A stretch of 64,000 nt of DNA, from positions 17,684 to 81,683 of the forward strand of contig DAOQTX010000003.1 of assembly GCA_035340715.1 (NCBI GenBank). Direction: 5' to 3'. The notes under the pieces are model-generated. The model did not search any database. It saw only the letters and a list, made by a program, of their open reading frames with translations, and was not told the DNA's origin. The position numbers were made by a program, and so were the translations under genes. Of this stretch, positions 42,768 to 52,573 are shown piece after piece. The stretch comes from DAOQTX01 sp035340715 (GTDB lineage Bacteria; Bacteroidota; Bacteroidia; AKYH767-A; OLB10). Positions within the stretch are counted from its first letter, which is position 1, and every line of letters begins with the position of its first letter.

Positions 42768-43775
42768 CTAAAATGATGGACAACTTATTGTCCTAAATCG
42801 CTTTCTTTTTGGTTTACATTCAAATTGCATTCCGAATGAAACTTCATGTGATCCTCCGGTTGCATTGCTGAGTTGAGACACCGTTACATCGTACGAATAG
42901 CCAAATTTGTAATATCCCTTTTGGAAACCAACCAAGGCTATAAATGAATCACTATTTAGGAAATCTTCAGTGCCAAAACTTCCTCTATACCATAGACCTC
43001 CTACCAATGGGCTGTGAAGAATGTACATTCCTAAGTTTATTTGGTTGAATGGTCCTTGCTGTTGATATAAAATGTTAGGTGAAATGAAGGTTCCGTCATC
43101 TCTTGTTTGTTTGTACCTGCGACTGTAATATTTCGACTCTCCAATCGCTAACATTGCACCTCCGTGAAGGGTAATTTTCATGGGAAGTTCCGAACTGCCC
43201 TCGACAATAAAGGCTTCATCGGGTTGAGTTAAATGATGAACCGCAACACCGCCATAAAAATCGGTACTATATCCTACTATACCAGCAGAAAAATCAACAA
43301 AAGATCTTGATTCATTTGGCCTGGTTTCTTGTGTAGGATATACAAAACCATAGCGTGGATCGATCATGTCTCCAAAAGTAAGCTTATCCCAATCAATTCG
43401 TTTTTGAACATACGTAGCTTGTAATCCTGCTTGAAGAGAAAAATCTCGACTGACATTCAACTGATAGGAGTAAATCCCACTGATGTTGCTAGTGGTAATG
43501 GTCCCTTCACCTGCCTTGTCGTTTAACACAATTAATCCTAATCCTCCTGAAATGGCATCAAAATATTGATCATAAGATGCTGAGTAAGTGATATAGGTTT
43601 TTGCAAGTGCGGGCCACTGATTTCGATAATTTAGTGCAACCCTCGGGCATCGTACCGATCCGGCAAATGCAGGATTAAGATACAAAGGATTCGCATAGAA
43701 CTGAGTGAATTCTGGATCCTGAGCATTGCTCTGCAATACGATTGCTGTAAATAGTATGGTCAATAGTTTTTTCAT
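42768..43775 (-). CDS. Type IX secretion system PorP/SprF-family membrane protein
   Basis: A 335-residue outer-membrane barrel protein with a signal peptide (about 1-18, ending QSNA). It has the family start DPEFTQFYANPLYLNPAFAG and RNQWPAL, followed by alternating strands and KFGYSYDVTVSQLSNATGGSHE near the end. Such proteins are needed for attachment or secretion of T9SS cargo such as SprB or long CTD-B proteins. It is directly upstream of gldJ on the same strand. Confidence 0.9.
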   Translation of the reverse strand: MKKLLTILFTAIVLQSNAQDPEFTQFYANPLYLNPAFAGSVRCPRVALNYRNQWPALAKTYITYSASYDQYFDAISGGLGLIVLNDKAGEGTITTSNISGIYSYQLNVSRDFSLQAGLQATYVQKRIDWDKLTFGDMIDPRYGFVYPTQETRPNESRSFVDFSAGIVGYSTDFYGGVAVHHLTQPDEAFIVEGSSELPMKITLHGGAMLAIGESKYYSRRYKQTRDDGTFISPNILYQQQGPFNQINLGMYILHSPLVGGLWYRGSFGTEDFLNSDSFIALVGFQKGYYKFGYSYDVTVSQLSNATGGSHEVSFGMQFECKPKRKRFRTISCPSF

Positions 43776-44023
43776 CTCCTAATCAAGGAATAATATTCAA
43801 TTCCTTATACGCCCTGCTACAAATATGTTACATTTAAAGTTATCTAAAAAACACTTACAATAACAAAAAATTTAAGGCGTTAGTGAACCGAACTCCCTAA
43901 ATTCATGTTATTAAATATATTTACAAAGCAAAATTAACCGTTCAATTGTTTAATATGTTGTAAATTAAGTAAAATTATTACATCTATTGGCGACATACAA
44001 ACAAGAGTATTCAAGTATTATAT
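43776..44023. other. Divergent intergenic region porP/sprF-porU
   Basis: About 248 AT-rich nt carrying the promoters of two divergent T9SS operons. I see no exact TAnnTTTG with a good -33, no hairpin and no small ORF. One TGTTTAAT half-site near 43948 has no partner arm. Confidence 0.4.
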
Positions 44024-47000
44024 ATGTTTAGACCTTTTCTTTTAAAGCTAATTTTTCCAGTATTATTTTTTTGTGGGCTAACATTTAGTGTTTATTCCCA
44101 AAAAAATGAAAAGCTTGTAAACATTGAATGGGAGAGCAATAAAAGCCTGCAATTTACTGAAACAGAGACCCTTCAATTTCCATCTTTTGTTGGATGTGTA
44201 AATGATCCTGCCATTAGTTTTCTTCCGATATATACTTCGACATTGGAGACGAATGGTCAGAAATTAATCAACGTGAAGTTCGAAAATGAAGAGATTAAAA
44301 TTTTTGATCAATATCTTTCAGAGAAACAAAGGCAAGATCTTACAAATGATTTTCAACTTGCTTTTTATAATGGATGGGAACGAAAACAAAATATTGCATC
44401 TGTTAAGTTTTTACCATTGCGTATAAATGCTCAAACAGGGCAAATAGAAAAATTAGTGTCATGCAGATTGAATTATACAATACAAACTATTGAATACAAG
44501 TCGCTGACTAATAAGTTGAGTAGTGTAAATAATTCTGTATTATCTAGTGGCTATTGGGTTAAATTAAGTGTATCGCAAGACGGGATTTACAAAATAGATG
44601 CAAATCAACTTTCGCAGTTAGGATTTGATTTATCGACTATCGATCCAAGAACCATTCAACTTTATGGAAATGGTGGCACCATGCTTCCATGGAAGAATAG
44701 CGAACCTCGTATTGATGATTTGATGGAAGTTGCGATTCAAGTGGTTGGCGAACAAGATGGAGTATTTAACGGAACGGATTACATCTTGTTCTACGGTCAA
44801 TCGCCTCATCAATGGACCTATGATGTTAATTCAAATAAGTATCGGCATCAAAAACATCTTTTTACTGATAAAGCATTTTACTTTTTGACCGCTGGGCAAA
44901 ATATCGGTAAAAGAATGCTAAGTCGTGCTTCTTCAACTAGCACTCCTACACATACTGTAAATTCGTTTGATGATCTTCAGTTTTTGGAAAATGATCTTGC
45001 TAACTACATTAAATCTGGAAGAGAGTGGTATGGAGAAGTTTTTGATGTAAACACAACTCAGACCTTTAATTTTAATGTTCCAAATTTAGTAAGTGGCGAC
45101 AGTGCATACGTAAAAGTAGATGTGTTAGCCCGATCTTTTTCACCTAGTTCGTTTAGCATTAGCAGCAATGCTCAATCATTATTTAATCTTAGTGTGCCAA
45201 TTGTAGGTTCTTGTTATACCTGTGACTATGGAGCACCTGCCAATTCATCAAAATATTTTGTACCCACAAGCAGCACAACTGTACCTATTACAATCAAATA
45301 CAACCAGCCCTCTTCCATATCATATGGGTATTTAAACTATATTGAATTAGTGACCCGAAGATCACTGAATATGAACAGTGGTCAACTCTTGTATCGTGAT
45401 GCCAAATCAAGTGGTGTGGGTAACCTTAGTCAATTCGATATTTCATCTACGCTACCACTTCAAATTTGGGACATTACCCAACACAATGATGTAGTGATTC
45501 AACTTCCTACACAAACATCTACACCTAACCAATACCGTATTAATACAGATTCTCTTTTAACTTTTGCTGCTTTCAATGGGACACAGTTCTTTACTGCCGC
45601 ATTCGAAGAGAAAATTTTAAATCAAAATTTACATGGCCTAAGTCAAGCCGATTATATTATTGTATCGCCTTCTGTATTTAAATCACAAGCCGATCGATTG
45701 GCTGACCTTCATCGGCAACACAGTAATTTAACGGTTCATTCGATTCTGCTAAGTGATATTTATAATGAATTTTCTGGTGGAGCAAAAGATCTAACTGCCA
45801 TCAGAGAGTTTGTAAGGATGTTTTATAAAAGAGCGCAAACTCCAGAAGAACTTCCAAAATATTTATTGCTCTTTGGAGATGGTTCTTACGATAATCGAGA
45901 TCGCTTAAGTAATAATACTGCATTTGTACCCACATTCCAGTCGGCCAATTCCTATAGCCTGATCAATAGTTATGTAAGTGATGACTTTTTTGGATTAATG
46001 GATGATAATGAAGGAGAATACAATCCGCCAGCAGGAAATCTTGAGTATATCGACCTCGGAATAGGTCGATTCCCTGTTGCTAGTGTTGAAGAAGCTAGAC
46101 AAATGGTTGACAAAGTGTATCGATATGTATTACCAGGAAATTCATCACAAGCATTAAATACTGGATTGTGTGGAACCGAAAGTGCAACCAGTTTTGGCGA
46201 TTGGAGAAATAGGATAGTTTTTGTTGGTGACGATGAAGATGGAAACACCCATTTAAACCAGAGCGATCAACTAGCAAAACAAGTAGATACAACGTATAAA
46301 TCATTCTTGGTGGATAAGATCTATTTCGATGCTTACCAACAGTTTTCTACTCCAGGTGGTCAACGCTATCCTGCAGTGAAAGATTTAATTAATCAAAGAG
46401 TAAGCCGAGGTTCATTATTTATGAATTATATCGGACATGGTGGAGAATTGGGATGGGCTCACGAGCGTGTGTTAGAGTTAAGTGACATCGAATCATGGAG
46501 TAACCCTTATCAAATGGCAGTTTTCCTTACTGCAACTTGTGAGTTTAGTCGCTACGATGATCCGGGAAGAGTATCGGCAGGTGAACTTACATTTTTAAAA
46601 TCGGATGGAGGAGCAATTGCCTTATTAACCACAACTCGGCTGGCGTATAGTTCATCAAATTTCGGTTTGAATTTAGATTTATTTTCACATTTGTTTGAAC
46701 CTGTAAATGGAGAGATGCCTCGACTATCGGATGTATTTATGAAAGCCAAGCGTGATAATGCCGGTGTAGAAAACACAAGAAACTATGCACTCTTAGGAGA
46801 TCCTGCTCTTCTCCCTTCGTATCCTAAGCATAAAATAAATGTTACTAAATTCAATCAGATAGCTGTTTCAAATCAACCCGATACCATAAAGGCTTTATCA
46901 AAAGTAACGGTAAGTGGAGAGGTAAGAGATATCAATGGAAACAAGCTCACTAATTTTAATGGAATCGTTTACCCAACTGTTTTTGACAAACCATCTTTAA

Positions 47001-47908
47001 TCGAAAGTTTGGCAAACGATCCGGGGAGTTTTAAAGTAACGTTTGAGCACAGAAAAAATGTTCTGCATAAGGGAAAGGCTACGGTTACTAACGGTGAATT
47101 CGAATTTAGTTTTATAGTTCCTAAAGATATAAACTATCAATATGGTATAGGGAAAATCAGCTTTTATGCTTTTAGTGAATCAGAAGATGCATCAGGCTTT
47201 TACGACAATTTGATTGTAGGCGGAATAAGCGACTCAACAATCAATGACAACGCGGGACCAAGGGTTAGCCTTTATTTAAATGATGAGAACTTTGTTTTTG
47301 GTGGAATCACTAATGCTTCTCCGACCATATTGGCTATTGTTGAAGATGAGAATGGAATAAACACTACAGGCAGTAGTATTGGACATGACATCACTGCTCA
47401 GTTGGATAATAATCCCGAGAAAGTATTTGTATTAAATGAATACTATGAATCTGACCTTAATTCATTTCAATCAGGAAGAGTGTCTTATCCTTTGAGCGAT
47501 TTAAGTGAAGGTGTCCATACCATTAAATTTAAAATTTGGGATATTGTTAACAATAGCACAGAAGTAAGCACTGAGTTTATTGTTGCCTCAAGTGAAGAAT
47601 TAGCCATTGAGCACGTACTTAACTATCCAAATCCATTTACTACTCGAACACAGTTTTTCTTTGAGCACAATCGACCTTGTGAGAATTTATTAGCACAAAT
47701 TCAAATTTATACGGTTTCGGGCCGTTTAGTGAAGAGTATTCATCAAACAATACATACAGAAGGATTCAGATCAACCGATCTGGAATGGGACGGAAGAGAT
47801 GATTTTGGGGACCAATTAGCAAAGGGCGTTTATCTCTATAGGCTGAAAATTAGCAGTCCGGATGGAGAAGTAGCCGAAAAACTTGAAAAATTAGTCCTTC
47901 TTAAATGA
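44024..47908 (+). CDS. porU: Type IX secretion system sortase PorU
   Basis: A 1294-residue surface protease of the gingipain (C25) family that removes the C-terminal signal of T9SS cargo and attaches it to the cell surface. It has a signal peptide (about 1-25), an N-terminal domain with KLSVSQDGIYKIDANQLSQL, the C25 domain (about 530-940) with catalytic His805 in NYIGHGGELGW and Cys839 in LTATCEFSRYDD, and a C-terminal FlgD-like/CTD region (YPNPFTTRTQFFFEH, GVYLYRLKI). It is followed after 49 nt by porV, its shuttle partner. Confidence 0.95.
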   Translation: MFRPFLLKLIFPVLFFCGLTFSVYSQKNEKLVNIEWESNKSLQFTETETLQFPSFVGCVNDPAISFLPIYTSTLETNGQKLINVKFENEEIKIFDQYLSEKQRQDLTNDFQLAFYNGWERKQNIASVKFLPLRINAQTGQIEKLVSCRLNYTIQTIEYKSLTNKLSSVNNSVLSSGYWVKLSVSQDGIYKIDANQLSQLGFDLSTIDPRTIQLYGNGGTMLPWKNSEPRIDDLMEVAIQVVGEQDGVFNGTDYILFYGQSPHQWTYDVNSNKYRHQKHLFTDKAFYFLTAGQNIGKRMLSRASSTSTPTHTVNSFDDLQFLENDLANYIKSGREWYGEVFDVNTTQTFNFNVPNLVSGDSAYVKVDVLARSFSPSSFSISSNAQSLFNLSVPIVGSCYTCDYGAPANSSKYFVPTSSTTVPITIKYNQPSSISYGYLNYIELVTRRSLNMNSGQLLYRDAKSSGVGNLSQFDISSTLPLQIWDITQHNDVVIQLPTQTSTPNQYRINTDSLLTFAAFNGTQFFTAAFEEKILNQNLHGLSQADYIIVSPSVFKSQADRLADLHRQHSNLTVHSILLSDIYNEFSGGAKDLTAIREFVRMFYKRAQTPEELPKYLLLFGDGSYDNRDRLSNNTAFVPTFQSANSYSLINSYVSDDFFGLMDDNEGEYNPPAGNLEYIDLGIGRFPVASVEEARQMVDKVYRYVLPGNSSQALNTGLCGTESATSFGDWRNRIVFVGDDEDGNTHLNQSDQLAKQVDTTYKSFLVDKIYFDAYQQFSTPGGQRYPAVKDLINQRVSRGSLFMNYIGHGGELGWAHERVLELSDIESWSNPYQMAVFLTATCEFSRYDDPGRVSAGELTFLKSDGGAIALLTTTRLAYSSSNFGLNLDLFSHLFEPVNGEMPRLSDVFMKAKRDNAGVENTRNYALLGDPALLPSYPKHKINVTKFNQIAVSNQPDTIKALSKVTVSGEVRDINGNKLTNFNGIVYPTVFDKPSLIESLANDPGSFKVTFEHRKNVLHKGKATVTNGEFEFSFIVPKDINYQYGIGKISFYAFSESEDASGFYDNLIVGGISDSTINDNAGPRVSLYLNDENFVFGGITNASPTILAIVEDENGINTTGSSIGHDITAQLDNNPEKVFVLNEYYESDLNSFQSGRVSYPLSDLSEGVHTIKFKIWDIVNNSTEVSTEFIVASSEELAIEHVLNYPNPFTTRTQFFFEHNRPCENLLAQIQIYTVSGRLVKSIHQTIHTEGFRSTDLEWDGRDDFGDQLAKGVYLYRLKISSPDGEVAEKLEKLVLLK

Positions 47909-47957
47909 TAACCATTTTTGTTTTTTATCGTTAAATTAGCAACCAATAAATAGAAAC

Positions 47958-49157
47958 ATGAAAAGATTTTTTTCGATTTGCCTGATGGTGGGATTGATAG
48001 TGGGTGAAGTAAACGGACAGGATAAATCTAATCTGTTAGGTCAGATTAACACAATTACAACCTCTGTACCGTTTTTAATTATTGGCCCTGAAGCACGTGC
48101 AGGTGGTATGGGTGATGCAGGAGTTGCATCAAGCCCTGATGCTAATAGTATTCACTGGAATCCGAGTAAACTCGCTTTTCTTAAAAAGAAAACAGGATTT
48201 GCCATTTCCTATACTCCGTGGTTGAGACAATTAGTACCGGATATTAACTTAGCTTATGTAACCGGCTATCACACTTTAAAAAATGAACAAACGGTAGGTG
48301 CTTCACTACGCTACTTTTCATTAGGTAATATCACGTTTACTGATGATAAAGGAAATGTAACTGGACAGTTTAATCCAAACGAGTTTTCATTTGATATTGC
48401 CTATGCCAGGAAACTCAGTGAAAATTTATCGGGAGGAATTGCTTTGAGATACATTTACTCTAATTTGACCGGAGGTGTTGATCTTACCGGTGGTATAAAT
48501 ACAAAACCCGGTCAATCGGTTTCGGCTGATCTTTCGGTGTATTATGAAAAAGAAATTGAGTTGAGCGGAAGAGATGCTGTTTTCAGTTCAGGATTGAACA
48601 TCAGTAATATTGGATCGAAGATATCCTATACCGAAACGGGTAACAAAGATTTTATTCCAACAAATTTGAGATTAGGCCCAGGCTTAAAAATTAAACTAAA
48701 CGAATACAATGAATTAGGTTTGGCATTGGATATCAATAAACTTCTGGTACCAACTCCGCCCATTTACAGCGACTCAGTTGATTCCAACGGAGATCAATTG
48801 ATTTTGTATGGAAACAATCCTGATGTAGGTGTAGTAGAAGGAATTTTTCAATCCTTTGGCGATGCGCCTGATGGATTTTCAGAAGAATTAAAAGAATTTA
48901 ATATTGCCTTTGGTGCTGAATATTGGTACGACCAACAGTTTGCTTTTAGAGCGGGTTATTTTTATGAACATGCTACAAAAGGAAACAGAAAGTATTTTAC
49001 CCTAGGTGCCGGTTTGCGTTATAATGTATTCGGATTGGATTTTTCTTATTTGATTCCAACCGATCAAAGAAATCCACTTGAGAATACACTTCGATTTACA
49101 CTAACTTTTGATTTTGATGCGCTTAAAGCAGAATCGAAAGAGAATAGTGCGCAATAA
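47958..49157 (+). CDS. porV: Type IX secretion system outer-membrane protein PorV (LptO)
   Basis: A 399-residue 14-strand barrel protein of the FadL type with a signal peptide (ends near GEVNGQ, residue 21). Signature blocks are LIIGPEARAGGMGDAGVAS, SIHWNPSKLAF, ALRYIYSNLT and the final strands LRYNVFGLDFSYLIP. It carries secreted cargo from the translocon to the PorU sortase. It is directly after porU and only 5 nt before ispF. Confidence 0.95.
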   Translation: MKRFFSICLMVGLIVGEVNGQDKSNLLGQINTITTSVPFLIIGPEARAGGMGDAGVASSPDANSIHWNPSKLAFLKKKTGFAISYTPWLRQLVPDINLAYVTGYHTLKNEQTVGASLRYFSLGNITFTDDKGNVTGQFNPNEFSFDIAYARKLSENLSGGIALRYIYSNLTGGVDLTGGINTKPGQSVSADLSVYYEKEIELSGRDAVFSSGLNISNIGSKISYTETGNKDFIPTNLRLGPGLKIKLNEYNELGLALDINKLLVPTPPIYSDSVDSNGDQLILYGNNPDVGVVEGIFQSFGDAPDGFSEELKEFNIAFGAEYWYDQQFAFRAGYFYEHATKGNRKYFTLGAGLRYNVFGLDFSYLIPTDQRNPLENTLRFTLTFDFDALKAESKENSAQ

Positions 49158-49162
49158 ATAAA

Positions 49163-49639
49163 ATGAATTTCAGAATCGGTTACGGATTCGATGTCCATCA
49201 ACTCGTAGAAGATCGACCATTAATCATAGGTGGCATTCATATTCCATACTCATTGGGAGCCTTGGGTCATAGCGATGCTGATGTGTTGTTGCATGCCATT
49301 TGTGATGCATTGTTGGGGGCAGCTGCGCTAGGAGATATAGGTCAACATTTTCCGGACACTTCAAATGAGTTTAAAAATATTGACTCTAAAATACTATTGG
49401 CCAGAGTATCAGAACTTCTTCAGACGCATCAATACAAAATATCAAATATTGACGCCACTTTGATTTTAGAGAAACCTAAAATAGCTCCATATATTGATCA
49501 AATGCGGTCTACCATATCAAGCATACTTCATTTAGAAACAGATCAAATTTCTATCAAAGCAACTACCAACGAAAAGTTGGGTTATGTAGGAGCCCAACAA
49601 GGAGTGGAAGCATCGGCTGTTGCACTTATATTTAAGTAA
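49163..49639 (+). CDS. ispF: 2-C-methyl-D-erythritol 2,4-cyclodiphosphate synthase
   Basis: MEP-pathway enzyme for isoprenoid precursors. The 158-residue protein has the metal-site GYGFDVHQL, GALGHSDADVLLHAICDALLG, GDIGQHFPD and SIKATTNEKLGYVG. The length and all blocks are standard. Only 5 nt separate it from porV, so it is probably read from the porU-porV transcript. Confidence 0.96.
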   Translation: MNFRIGYGFDVHQLVEDRPLIIGGIHIPYSLGALGHSDADVLLHAICDALLGAAALGDIGQHFPDTSNEFKNIDSKILLARVSELLQTHQYKISNIDATLILEKPKIAPYIDQMRSTISSILHLETDQISIKATTNEKLGYVGAQQGVEASAVALIFK

Positions 49640-49732
49640 CCAATTTGTGTTATTTGTTTGCAAAGCAAACTCTTCCTCCTTTCATCAGCGATATTGAATA
49701 ATTTTTTCGGAACTTTGTTCTGTAAGTGATTT

Positions 49733-50224
49733 ATGAAGAAACTAATTATAAATCTTGAATTTGAGCAATACAACAATCTAAATGAATTAAATAATTCAGA
49801 TGCTAGTTTATTCGAAGCGGCTATCCAAGCGGCTAACACCGCTTATGCACCATACAGTAAGTTTCAAGTAGGTGCTGCGGTTTTATTGGAATCGGGGGTA
49901 ATCGTAAAGGGATCAAATCAAGAAAATGCAGCCTATCCAAGTGGTTTATGTGCAGAGCGAGTTGCTCTTTTTGCTGCGGGTTCTCAATATCCAGGTATTA
50001 AAGTAAAGTCAATTGCTGTAACGGTAAAAGGTTTGAACGAAACGATTTCGGAGCCTGTTAGTCCATGTGGCGATTGCCGACAAGTGATGGCTGAATTTGA
50101 ACATCGTTTTAATTCTGAAATCAGATTAATCATGCCTGCTGAAAACGGTAGTATCCTTGTCTGCCGGAATGTAAGATCTCTTCTTCCATTTATGTTTAAC
50201 TCTGATCATTTGAAGGAAAACTAA
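49733..50224 (+). CDS. cdd: Cytidine deaminase
   Basis: Deaminates cytidine and deoxycytidine to uridines. The 163-residue protein has AYAPYSKFQVGAAVL, the catalytic GLCAERVALFAA (zinc Cys and Glu) and SPCGDCRQVMAEF (two zinc Cys). The N-terminus is about 20 residues longer than in the short tetrameric type. It stands alone between ispF and pdhA. Confidence 0.95.
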   Translation: MKKLIINLEFEQYNNLNELNNSDASLFEAAIQAANTAYAPYSKFQVGAAVLLESGVIVKGSNQENAAYPSGLCAERVALFAAGSQYPGIKVKSIAVTVKGLNETISEPVSPCGDCRQVMAEFEHRFNSEIRLIMPAENGSILVCRNVRSLLPFMFNSDHLKEN

Positions 50225-50271
50225 TCTTAATTGTATTCCTTAACTTTACATCAATTTACTGAATAATAATA

Positions 50272-51267
50272 ATGGCTAAAATAAAATATACTAAAGAGCA
50301 ATATTTAAGTTGGTACGAACAAATGCTATTAATGAGGCGATTTGAAGAACGGTCGGGTCAACTCTATGGCATGCAAAAAATAAAAGGATTTTGTCATCTA
50401 TATATTGGTCAGGAAGCTGTGGTTGCGGGTGCAATCAGTGCTCTTAAAAAAGAAGATGCAATGATTACCGCTTATCGCGATCATGCCCATGCATTGGGCA
50501 AAGGTGTAAGTGCGCGAGAGGTAATGGCCGAATTATACGGAAAGATTACGGGTTGTTCCAAAGGTAAAGGTGGAAGTATGCACATGTTTTCTGCAGAACA
50601 TCATTTTTATGGTGGCCACGGAATTGTAGGCGGACAAATTCCTTTGGGAGCCGGTATTGCATTTGCTGAAAAATATTTGAATTCAGGGAATATTTGTGTT
50701 TGCTATATGGGTGATGGTGCAGTCAGACAGGGTGCATTTCATGAAGCATTTAATATGGCCATGCTGTGGAAACTACCGGTAATGTACATTATAGAAAATA
50801 ATGCGTATGCTATGGGAACTTCAGTAAAACGAACCAGCAATGTTACAGAACTTTATAAGCTTGGCTTGTCTTATGATATGCCTTCTGAACCTGTAGATGG
50901 AATGGATGTTGAAGTGGTGCATGAAGCAATGCTAAAAGCAGCTAAGCATGTGCGAAGCGGGAAAGGTCCCTATCTGCTAGAGATGGTTACGTATAGATAC
51001 AAAGGACATTCAATGAGTGATCCGGCAAAATATAGAACCAAAGAAGAAGTAGAATCTTATAAAGATAGAGATCCCTTGAATGTGGTTCGAAATACTATCT
51101 TAAAAAATAAACTGGCTAGTGAAGCCGACATAAAAAAGATTGATCAAAAAATAGCGGAAGAAGTTGAAGACGCAGTAAAATTTGCTGAAGAATCTCCATA
51201 CCCGGATCCTTCTGAATTGTTTCAAGATGTTTATGTTCAACAAGATTATCCATACATAACCGATTAA
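50272..51267 (+). CDS. pdhA: Pyruvate dehydrogenase E1 component, alpha subunit
   Basis: Thiamine-diphosphate enzyme subunit that decarboxylates pyruvate. The 331-residue protein has RRFEERSGQLYGMQKIKGFC, GGHGIVGGQIPLGAGIAFA, the ThDP motif GDGAVRQGAFHEAFNMA to IIENN, and the phosphorylation-loop region YRYKGHSMSDP. It is followed after 10 nt by the E2 gene. The E1 beta gene is not in the window. Confidence 0.94.
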   Translation: MAKIKYTKEQYLSWYEQMLLMRRFEERSGQLYGMQKIKGFCHLYIGQEAVVAGAISALKKEDAMITAYRDHAHALGKGVSAREVMAELYGKITGCSKGKGGSMHMFSAEHHFYGGHGIVGGQIPLGAGIAFAEKYLNSGNICVCYMGDGAVRQGAFHEAFNMAMLWKLPVMYIIENNAYAMGTSVKRTSNVTELYKLGLSYDMPSEPVDGMDVEVVHEAMLKAAKHVRSGKGPYLLEMVTYRYKGHSMSDPAKYRTKEEVESYKDRDPLNVVRNTILKNKLASEADIKKIDQKIAEEVEDAVKFAEESPYPDPSELFQDVYVQQDYPYITD

Positions 51268-51277
51268 ATAATTTACC

Positions 51278-52573
51278 ATGGCTGAAATAGTACGAATGCC
51301 TAAAATGAGCGATACCATGACCGAAGGGGTGGTGGCAAAATGGCATAAGAAAGTAGGAGAAAAAGTAAACAGTGGAGATTTGGTTGCCGAAATTGAAACC
51401 GATAAAGCAACAATGGAATATGAATCGTATCAAGAAGGAGTTTTACTTTACCAAGGAGTAAAAGAAGGCAGTGCAGTTGAAGTTAATGCGGTTTTGGCAA
51501 TACTTGGAGAGAAAGGAGAAGATTATAAAGAACTGTTGGATCAAGAGAAAAGTAATCAGCAAAAGGAAGCTCCAAAAGCAGAGCAAGAATCTACACCGAA
51601 AGAAGAAGTAAAGAAAGTTGAGGTGAAAGAATCAGTTTCAAAGAAAGAAGAAAAAGCGGTTGAAAGAAAGGTGGAAAAAGTTTCAAGCGTAACGAATGGT
51701 GCAGTTTCTGATTCTCGTTTGAAAGCTAGTCCACTAGCCCGTAAAATGGCATCGGAAAAAGGAATTGACCTTGCAAAATTATTAGGCTCTGGAGCGGATG
51801 GAAGAATAGTAAAAAGAGACCTGGATTGGTATAAGCCAGGAAACTTTGCTGCCGGTCAATCCATATCAGGAGTTACCGAAGAGAGTTACTCTGAACTGAG
51901 TGTTTCGCAAATGCGTAAAACTATTGCCAGAAGATTGGGTGAAAGTAAATTCACAGCTCCTCATTTTTATTTAACCATGCAAATCAACATGGATAAAGTG
52001 GTCGAGGCTCGCGAAGTGATAAATGCTTTAATTGATGTTAAAGTATCTTTTAACGATTTTGTAATTAAAGCCTGTGCATCCTCTTTGCGCCAACACTTGG
52101 TGATCAACTCATCTTGGCAAGGCGATATGATTCGAACCAATAACCACATTCATATCGGAGTGGCTGTAGGGATGGATGAGGGATTACTAGTGCCGGTAGT
52201 GCGATTTGCAGATAGTAAAACGCTTTCTCAAATTTCTAGTGAAGTAAGAGAACTGGCTTCAAAGGCAAAGAATAAAAAACTACAACCATCTGATTGGGAA
52301 GGCAATACCTTTAGTATCTCTAATTTGGGGATGTTCAATATAGATGAATTCACAGCAATAATAAATCCACCTGATGCATGCATATTGGCTGTGGGTGCTA
52401 TACAGCAAGTGCCAATTGTTAAAAATGGTCAGCTTCAAGCAGGGAACATTATGAAAGTAACCCTGTCTTGCGATCACCGAGTAGTTGATGGGGTGAGTGG
52501 AAGCAAGTTTTTAAATACACTTAAGAATTTACTAGAGAATCCTATAGTTTTATTAGGAGAAGGAAATATTTAA
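51278..52573 (+). CDS. pdhC: Dihydrolipoamide acetyltransferase, E2 of pyruvate dehydrogenase
   Basis: A 431-residue multidomain core protein: one lipoyl domain (about 1-78, lipoyl Lys in EIETDKATMEY), a long Glu/Lys/Val-rich linker (about 85-145), a subunit-binding domain (about 146-185, ASPLARKMASEKGIDL) and the catalytic domain (about 205-431) with the active-site motif LSCDHRVVDGVSG. It is 10 nt after pdhA. It ends one base before the convergent hydroxyacid dehydrogenase gene. Confidence 0.95.
   Translation: MAEIVRMPKMSDTMTEGVVAKWHKKVGEKVNSGDLVAEIETDKATMEYESYQEGVLLYQGVKEGSAVEVNAVLAILGEKGEDYKELLDQEKSNQQKEAPKAEQESTPKEEVKKVEVKESVSKKEEKAVERKVEKVSSVTNGAVSDSRLKASPLARKMASEKGIDLAKLLGSGADGRIVKRDLDWYKPGNFAAGQSISGVTEESYSELSVSQMRKTIARRLGESKFTAPHFYLTMQINMDKVVEAREVINALIDVKVSFNDFVIKACASSLRQHLVINSSWQGDMIRTNNHIHIGVAVGMDEGLLVPVVRFADSKTLSQISSEVRELASKAKNKKLQPSDWEGNTFSISNLGMFNIDEFTAIINPPDACILAVGAIQQVPIVKNGQLQAGNIMKVTLSCDHRVVDGVSGSKFLNTLKNLLENPIVLLGEGNI

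Noticed and set aside
43948..43955. TGTTTAAT half-site upstream of porU
   Set aside because: The position of the second arm does not match GTTAAACA well enough to call an operator.
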